Shown here piece by piece: positions 29,604-32,197 of a stretch of 32,197 bases of DNA. Position 1 is the stretch's first letter. Every line of letters starts with the position of its first letter. The translations under genes and the position numbers were made by a program. The notes beneath the pieces are model-generated. The model saw only the letters and a list, made by a program, of their open reading frames with translations. It did no database searches and was not told where the DNA came from. The stretch is taken from NCBI GenBank assembly GCA_045536815.1, contig JAZSOH010000002.1, positions 1 through 32,197 of the forward strand, read 5' to 3'. This DNA comes from UMGS1279 sp045536815. GTDB taxonomy: Bacteria > Bacillota > Clostridia > Oscillospirales > Acutalibacteraceae.

Positions 29604-29728
29604 AAAAAGCACTCCTTTTTTTGTGTTAGGTATAGTATTTCCCAAAAAATAGGTGTATAATTAAGATAATAACTAGAAATAATGTGTTAATTTTAAAATT
29701 TCTTTTGCAGTGAAAAAGGAATGGTTTT

Positions 29729-30832
29729 ATGAACATTTACGTTACATGTGAACAGGTTGGATTAGAAGGTTATTGGATGTCGGACATTCTTGCCGGAATA
29801 GACAAGGAAGCGGCAAGAAAAAACCTTACCGTTTTAGATTATAACGGACGTCTTCCCGATACTCAGGGCGATTTTTCCCGTCGTCTAGTTTTAGCTGTTG
29901 GCTATTCGTCGCAGTGGATGGAAAGCACCTGTATAAATCTAAAGGCTAAGGGGATAGAGCCGATACTTGTTAATGCCGCCTATGACAGTACAACCGAAAT
30001 GCTTGGCGCTACGGGTTCTGTTTCATTTGGTATTAAAAAATCTATGTACAACGTTTTGAACTGTCTTGTTGGCGCGAGAAGAAGCAAGGTTGCCCTTTTC
30101 GGCGGAAATGAAGAAACGCATTCCGATAACGTTAAGGCCGCCGAATTTTTAGAGGTTTCTCACTACTTTGGTCTGCCCACAACGGTTAATGATATTTATA
30201 AAGACACCTCTCTTTTAGACTGTGCAAAAAGCTTTGAGCTTAGCCTTAAAAGATATAATGCCGTTGTTTGCACAAGCGATACTGCCGCAATTTATCTTTT
30301 AAAATGGCTTGAGGAAAGGCAGGTTAAGGTCCCGAAAGATATATACCTTATAGGCTTTGGCAACTCTGCCGCTGCCCAGTTTATTTCACCCTCAATAACA
30401 ACGGTAGAAAGCGATTTTTCGCTTTTAGGCAAACAGGCGGTAAAGCTCCACCAATTCTTACAAAAAAACACCGACGTTAAAAGCTGTTCCGTTTCTGTTG
30501 ACTGCGAAATAATTGAAAGGCAATCAACCGGCTCGCTTAGGTTCAAAAAAATGCATCCGCAAAGCAAGCACGAAGGCAGTATGCCACTTTACGATACCGA
30601 TAACGACGTTTTAATGATTTTGCAAACCGAAGAGCTTCTTCGTATGTGGGACGATGTTGACCGAAAAATTATTAAAGGTCTTTTAAAGGATAAAACTATT
30701 GTGTCTATTGCTGAGGACCTTTTTATATCTGTGAGCGCCGTTAAGTACCGCATTAAGAAAATGCTTACGACAGCAAACCTTCAAAATAAGGAAGAGCTAA
30801 TAAAGGTTATAAGAAAATATAACGTATTATAA
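29729..30832 (+). CDS. LacI/GalR-type sensor domain with C-terminal HTH
   Basis: This 367-residue protein lacks the N-terminal HTH of LacI-family regulators. It begins directly with a periplasmic-binding-like ligand domain (about 1-270): NIYVTCEQVGLEGYWMSDIL, KVALFGGNEETH, VVCTSDTAAIYLLKWLEE, KVPKDIYLIGFGNSAAAQFI and SITTVESDFSLLGKQAVK are typical of the LacI fold. The C-terminal 60 residues form a LuxR/FixJ-like HTH (IIKGLLKDKTIVSIAEDLFI, then SVSAVKYRIKKMLTTANLQN). No signal peptide is present, so it is cytoplasmic. It is most likely a ligand-responsive regulator of inverted domain order. AAAAAGGAATGG is upstream. Target and ligand are unknown. Confidence 0.82.
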   Translation: MNIYVTCEQVGLEGYWMSDILAGIDKEAARKNLTVLDYNGRLPDTQGDFSRRLVLAVGYSSQWMESTCINLKAKGIEPILVNAAYDSTTEMLGATGSVSFGIKKSMYNVLNCLVGARRSKVALFGGNEETHSDNVKAAEFLEVSHYFGLPTTVNDIYKDTSLLDCAKSFELSLKRYNAVVCTSDTAAIYLLKWLEERQVKVPKDIYLIGFGNSAAAQFISPSITTVESDFSLLGKQAVKLHQFLQKNTDVKSCSVSVDCEIIERQSTGSLRFKKMHPQSKHEGSMPLYDTDNDVLMILQTEELLRMWDDVDRKIIKGLLKDKTIVSIAEDLFISVSAVKYRIKKMLTTANLQNKEELIKVIRKYNVL

Positions 30833-30846
30833 ACTGAAAAAAGTAT

Positions 30847-30889
30847 AAAAAATCACCAACCGAGTAACAATAAGGTTGGTGATTTTTTT
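30847..30889 (+). terminator. Terminator hairpin abutting the DUF421 start codon
   Basis: The arms AATCACCAACC (30851-30861) and GGTTGGTGATT (30874-30884) extend with A/T pairs and end in a T-run to 30889. The ATG of the next gene is at 30890. The only ribosome-site-like sequence (GGTGA) is inside the right arm, so the hairpin may also block translation. Confidence 0.8.
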
Positions 30890-31567
30890 ATGGTTAAGGT
30901 TATTGTTCGCACAACTCTAATGTATATTTTTGTCATTTTAGGGGTGCGCCTTATGGGCAAACGGCAAATCGGAGATATGCAACCCTCTGAGCTTGTGATT
31001 ACCCTTTTAATATCTGAAATAGCGGCAATTCCTTTGCAGGATTTTTCACAACCTGTAAGTGTAGGTGTTGTTGCCATTTTTACTCTGGTGTTTTTAGAGA
31101 TAGTTTGCTCTGTTTTGATTTTAAAAAGCCTCAGAATAAGAAGAATTTTTTCGGGCAAAGCGATAACTATCGTCAAAGACGGAAAGCTTGACCAAAAAGC
31201 CATGAAAAGCGTACGATTAACCGTTTTCGATTTAATCGAAATGCTTAGAATGCAAGGTATTTTTTCTATAGACGAGGTTGAAACCGCCATTTTGGAGGTA
31301 AACGGAAATCTAAGCGTTTGTCAAAAAAGCCCATACAAGCCACCAAGCGCAAACGATTTAGGGCTTCGCCCCAAGGACGAAGGTGTCGCAATGCCCATAA
31401 TAAGCGACGGGAAAGTTATTGATTCATCGCTCTCTTTTTTTGGAAAGAACAGAATTTGGTTAGAGAAATTTTTAAATAAAAAAGGTATGCACACCAAGGA
31501 TGTTTTTGTTATGACGCTAAATAAGAATGATGAGGTTATAATCATAAATAAGGAGAAGCTTGTATGA
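30890..31567 (+). CDS. DUF421/YetF family membrane protein
   Basis: The 225-residue protein has three N-terminal membrane helices (VRTTLMYIFVILGVRLM; ELVITLLISEIAAIPL; VGVVAIFTLVFLEIVCSVLI) and a C-terminal soluble domain with the DUF421 signatures GKRQIGDMQPSELVI, RRIFSGKAITIVKDGK and DLIEMLRMQGIFSIDEVETAILE. The family is widespread in spore formers (YetF, YdfR, spore-germination-related relatives), but its molecular role is not established. ATG 30890 directly follows a terminator hairpin. The stop overlaps the DUF4363 ATG, and these two families commonly occur together. Confidence 0.9.
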   Translation: MVKVIVRTTLMYIFVILGVRLMGKRQIGDMQPSELVITLLISEIAAIPLQDFSQPVSVGVVAIFTLVFLEIVCSVLILKSLRIRRIFSGKAITIVKDGKLDQKAMKSVRLTVFDLIEMLRMQGIFSIDEVETAILEVNGNLSVCQKSPYKPPSANDLGLRPKDEGVAMPIISDGKVIDSSLSFFGKNRIWLEKFLNKKGMHTKDVFVMTLNKNDEVIIINKEKLV

Positions 31568-31923
31568 GAAGGCTTATTGCGGCAGGTGTTATTTTACTTG
31601 CAATTTCAGTTCTAAGTATTTCGGGTGGCACTGTCGTAGAGAAAACCGAAAAAGAGATTTTAAAAAGGTGCGAAGAAATACTCCTCGCGCCTGATAGTGA
31701 AAAAATTGAAAGCTTCGAAAAATATTGGACGAACAAAAGCCTATCTCTTTCCTTTTTTGTTAACCGCGAAGATATTGAAGAAATAGGCAACCTTTCGGCA
31801 AAAATGAACTCGGCAGGAAAAAACAAGGATAGAGAAGAAATTTTCGAATCTGCCGAGCAAATTAAGTTTGTTATTTCGCATATTGCCGAAACAGAGCGGC
31901 TTTCTCTGCTCTCTTTTTTCTAG
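31564..31923 (+). CDS. DUF4363 family protein
   Basis: This 119-residue protein has one N-terminal membrane or signal helix (LIAAGVILLAISVLSISGG) followed by an alpha-helical extracytoplasmic domain (EKEILKRCEEILLAP ... WTNKSLSLSFFVNREDIEEI ... EQIKFVISHIAETERLSLLSFF). It fits the small DUF4363 family found beside DUF421 genes. AAGGAG precedes the ATG, which overlaps the DUF421 stop. Its own stop codon, TAG 31921-31923, is the first three bases of a terminal inverted repeat, so the C-terminus may have been set by the insertion of that element. Confidence 0.85.
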   Translation: MRRLIAAGVILLAISVLSISGGTVVEKTEKEILKRCEEILLAPDSEKIESFEKYWTNKSLSLSFFVNREDIEEIGNLSAKMNSAGKNKDREEIFESAEQIKFVISHIAETERLSLLSFF

Positions 31924-32197
31924 TGTGACAGGACTTGAACCTGTCATACCTTACAAAAGTTAAATTCCCGTTTGCCGTTGCCTTGTCGCTTGTAATCCGT
32001 TAGGATAACGGCGCTTCGCGGCTTAGGCGAAACGAAAATTTCTCTTTTTGTAAGGGCAAAGCGTTTCTGCCGCCGAATTTTTCGTGCGGAGAAGCGCGAG
32101 TTTGCCGCAAGGCTGTCGCCTTGCAAAAACTAGCACAAAGCCGTACGGATAAAGGCGGCGTGCGAAACTACGACAGGGTTCGAATCCTGTCACACTA
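31921..32197. mobile_element. MITE-like element with T-arm-like terminal inverted repeats
   Basis: The left end TAGTGTGACAGG matches the right end CCTGTCACACTA perfectly over 12 bases, and with a few differences over about 26. The interior is more GC-rich than the flanks and full of short hairpins, for example GCAAGGC/GCCTTGC around TGTC near 32107-32124 and CCGTT/AACGG near 31998-32012. A long-range pair CCTTACAAAA (31949-31958) / TTTTGTAAGG (32046-32055) is also present. There is no convincing gene inside. Both ends carry TA, which could be a target duplication. The window stops at the right end, so the outer flank is unseen. Confidence 0.65.

Noticed and set aside
32125..32197. A complete tRNA gene ending at the window edge
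   Set aside because: The last 27 bases resemble a T-arm and acceptor strand, but no matching 5' acceptor strand (TAGTGTG), D-arm or anticodon arm lies at the right distance, and the loop here has eight bases.

Overview
The window reads as chromosomal DNA from an endospore-forming, low-GC Firmicute of the class Clostridia. The evidence is a complete spoIIIA operon (spoIIIAA to spoIIIAH) followed by an Asp23-family gene, a cysteine desulfurase/ThiI pair without a rhodanese domain, several families common in Clostridia (DUF1846, DUF2130, DUF421 with DUF4363, a 220-residue GlmU-like left-handed beta-helix protein) and many strong sigma-A promoters with 17-bp spacers. I cannot name the species. 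There are no rRNA genes, complete tRNA genes, transposases, phage genes or CRISPR arrays.

Layout. 1-1730 (+): truncated TIGR04076 protein, Spx/ArsC-like thioredoxin-fold protein, a small orphan and a von Willebrand A protein. 1811-3736 (-): hisS followed by a HAD phosphatase. 3880-6688 (+): an amino-sugar operon (GlmM-type mutase, beta-helix acyltransferase-like protein, nagB), ending in an array of small hairpins and a strong terminator. 6885-8951: DUF2493 protein (-), small HTH regulator (+), DUF2130 coiled-coil protein (+). 9073-14296 (+): spoIIIAA-AH and Asp23. 14394-17426 (+): nicotinate phosphoribosyltransferase and DUF1846 protein. 17465-18022 (-): DUF1273/YpsA-like protein. 18209-18658 (+): Lrp/AsnC regulator. 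18826-26856 (+): cysteine desulfurase, thiI and two giant fusion proteins. 26902-28745 (-): cca and a coiled-coil protein. 28855-29603 (-): two half-size TauE/SafE proteins. 29729-31923 (+): a LacI-like sensor domain with a C-terminal HTH, then DUF421 and DUF4363 proteins. 31921-32197: a structured element with terminal inverted repeats.

The most unusual content is the pair of fusion genes at 21167-26856. The first joins an apparently intact two-domain CinA to a membrane segment and a class-B sortase-like domain in which the positions of the catalytic His, Cys and Arg read Lys, Asp and Lys. The second has a decayed CinA-like (MoCF) domain, a membrane segment, another sortase-like domain without catalytic residues, and a C-terminal SpoIID/LytB peptidoglycan domain. 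They look like paralogues that place a cytoplasmic nucleotide-processing fold on the inside of the membrane and a pseudo-sortase, in one case with a glycan-cleaving domain, on the outside.

Two non-coding systems also stand out. At 6706-6844, six small hairpins with different stem sequences are separated by a near-constant ATTTAGC spacer at about 22-bp spacing. Separately, a hairpin resembling a tRNA T-arm plus 3' acceptor strand recurs at 10511, 24169, 28776, 31921 and 32171. Two copies share 30 identical bases, two supply the stop codon of the gene before them, and the last two form the ends of a MITE-like element.
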